A DNA stretch of 64,000 bases. Source: Alteromonas sp. M12 (GTDB lineage: Bacteria > Pseudomonadota > Gammaproteobacteria > Enterobacterales > Alteromonadaceae). Positions 63,144 to 64,000 of this stretch are shown here, piece after piece (positions within the stretch are counted from its first letter, which is position 1; every line of letters begins with the position of its first letter). The position numbers and the translations under genes were made by a program. The notes under the pieces were generated by a model. That model saw nothing but the letters and a program-made list of their open reading frames with translations, was not told the origin of the DNA and searched no databases. The stretch is from positions 1,674,001 to 1,738,000 of the forward strand of contig NZ_CP144164.1 of the NCBI RefSeq assembly GCF_037478005.1, given 5' to 3'.

Positions 63144-64000
63144 ATGGGTAAACGCAATCAGAATATTGTCGACCAAGAAGTCACTTTTGGGGTAGATGAA
63201 GAGTTGGTATCTGTTACAGATCTTCGCGGCGTAGTAACCTACTCAAACGACAAGTTTTGTGAGGTAGCTGGGTTTACCAGAGACGAAATCGTTGGCAAAA
63301 ATCACAATATCGTAAGACATCCTGATATGCCTAAAGCGGCATTTGCAGATTTATGGGAAAAACTAAAAGCCAAGCAACCTTGGCGTGGGGCGGTGAAAAA
63401 TCGTTGCCAAGATGGTCGCTATTATTGGGTTGATGCTTATGTCACTCCGGTCTATGAAAATGGCGATTTAAAAGGTTTTCAATCGGTCCGTCGTTTTCTG
63501 CAACCTGAATATCGTAAACGTGCAGAAGCTCTTTACTCTAAATTGAATAAAGGCGAGAAGGCCGAACGTAAATGGGCGTTAAATTGGGGGATTAAACACG
63601 CTATATTTTTACTCTTAGCGGCCGCTATTTTAGGTGCAACAATGTTTATGCCTTATTTTGCTTTGTTACTGGTGGGCTTACCTTATTTGGTATTCAAAAG
63701 TGAAATCTTTAGTTTGCCAAACTATCTTAAAAAATCTCAGCAAGATTATGACAGTGTCTCTCGATTTGTTTTTTCAGGTACGGGCATTGTCAGTGTTGCT
63801 GATTTCCCCGCAAAAATGCATCAGGGGGCAATACGAACTATCATCGGACGGGTAATAGATAGTTCTGCATCTTTATACAACGTTGTCGTCGAGCTAAAAT
63901 CTGCAGCTGAACGAGCGACCGAAGGTGTTGAAAAAGAAACGGCTGAAGTACATCAAGTATCCGCTGCAATCGAGCAAATGGGCGCTTCGATTAGCGAGGT
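63144..64000 (+). CDS. Aer-like methyl-accepting chemotaxis protein with PAS domain (3' end off the window)
   Basis: The first 285 residues of a chemoreceptor. The N-terminal PAS domain (TDLRGVVTYSNDKFCEVAGF, GKNHNIVRHPDMPKAAFADLW, GRYYWVDAYVTPVYENG) has the Aer signature, so FAD-based redox or oxygen sensing is likely. One or two helices follow around residues 153-178 (HAIFLLLAAAILG, YFALLLVGLPYLV), and then the start of the signalling coiled coil (EKETAEVHQVSAAIEQMGASISEV) at the right edge. The signalling hairpin lies beyond the window. GGAGTCGAG sits before the ATG. Confidence 0.92.
   Translation, partial: MGKRNQNIVDQEVTFGVDEELVSVTDLRGVVTYSNDKFCEVAGFTRDEIVGKNHNIVRHPDMPKAAFADLWEKLKAKQPWRGAVKNRCQDGRYYWVDAYVTPVYENGDLKGFQSVRRFLQPEYRKRAEALYSKLNKGEKAERKWALNWGIKHAIFLLLAAAILGATMFMPYFALLLVGLPYLVFKSEIFSLPNYLKKSQQDYDSVSRFVFSGTGIVSVADFPAKMHQGAIRTIIGRVIDSSASLYNVVVELKSAAERATEGVEKETAEVHQVSAAIEQMGASISE

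Overview
This 64 kb window looks like chromosome from a marine gammaproteobacterium of the Alteromonadales (Paraglaciecola/Glaciecola-like). That placement is an inference from moderate-to-low GC, three large TonB-dependent receptors, an NxxGxxxF-repeat protein with a GlyGly-CTERM-like tail, and an oxyR-ahpC-ahpF, mtfA, miaE, frmA/fghA housekeeping background. No rRNA, tRNA, CRISPR array, intact transposase or prophage gene was found.

Layout. 1-8277 (minus strand): an uptake cluster with a TonB receptor, an inner-membrane VTT protein fused to a dihydrolipoamide/mercuric-reductase-like flavoenzyme, a DUF547 protein, and a YnjB/YnjC-like binding protein and permease that runs off the left edge. 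8687-20394: mixed genes (DoxX-like protein, broken exported hydrolase, diguanylate cyclase, NxxGxxxF-repeat protein, CadC-like TPR regulator, methyltransferase plus hydrolase, CNNM protein, mtfA). 20737-25861: an electrophile/oxidant-defence neighbourhood (YghU, AhpD-like, HAD, TetR, DJ-1/PfpI, SDR, OsmC). Three TACC-N4-GGTA palindromes there appear to be the TetR operators. 26396-31274: aldehyde dehydrogenase, AraC regulator and a lipoprotein PQQ quinohaemoprotein alcohol dehydrogenase.

The centrepiece is 31362-44047, an indole-3-acetic acid (IAA, auxin) catabolic island in the order iacR, TonB receptor, AAHS-type MFS transporter, iacH-A-B-I-C-D-E-F, a tautomerase, iacG. A 20-bp motif beginning TTACTTGA and ending GTAA occurs twice between iacR and the receptor and once before iacH, and is a good candidate IacR operator. 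Together the genes could carry IAA across both membranes and oxidise it towards catechol. The PQQ alcohol dehydrogenase and aldehyde dehydrogenase could feed the pathway from indole alcohols or aldehydes. An NRAMP-fold transporter without the metal-binding motifs and a TPP enzyme follow.

47333-54219: a second TonB-dependent nutrient system (DUF917, hydantoinase/oxoprolinase, NCS1 permease, receptor, Lrp regulator). 54483-57496: glutathione-dependent formaldehyde detoxification with a LysR regulator. 57545-59294: a ParDE toxin-antitoxin module between a decayed duplicate of the miaE 5' end and the intact miaE, which now starts with TTG. 59306-62947: a small unknown peptide gene, then oxyR divergent from ahpC-ahpF. 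63144-64000: the start of an Aer-like PAS chemoreceptor.
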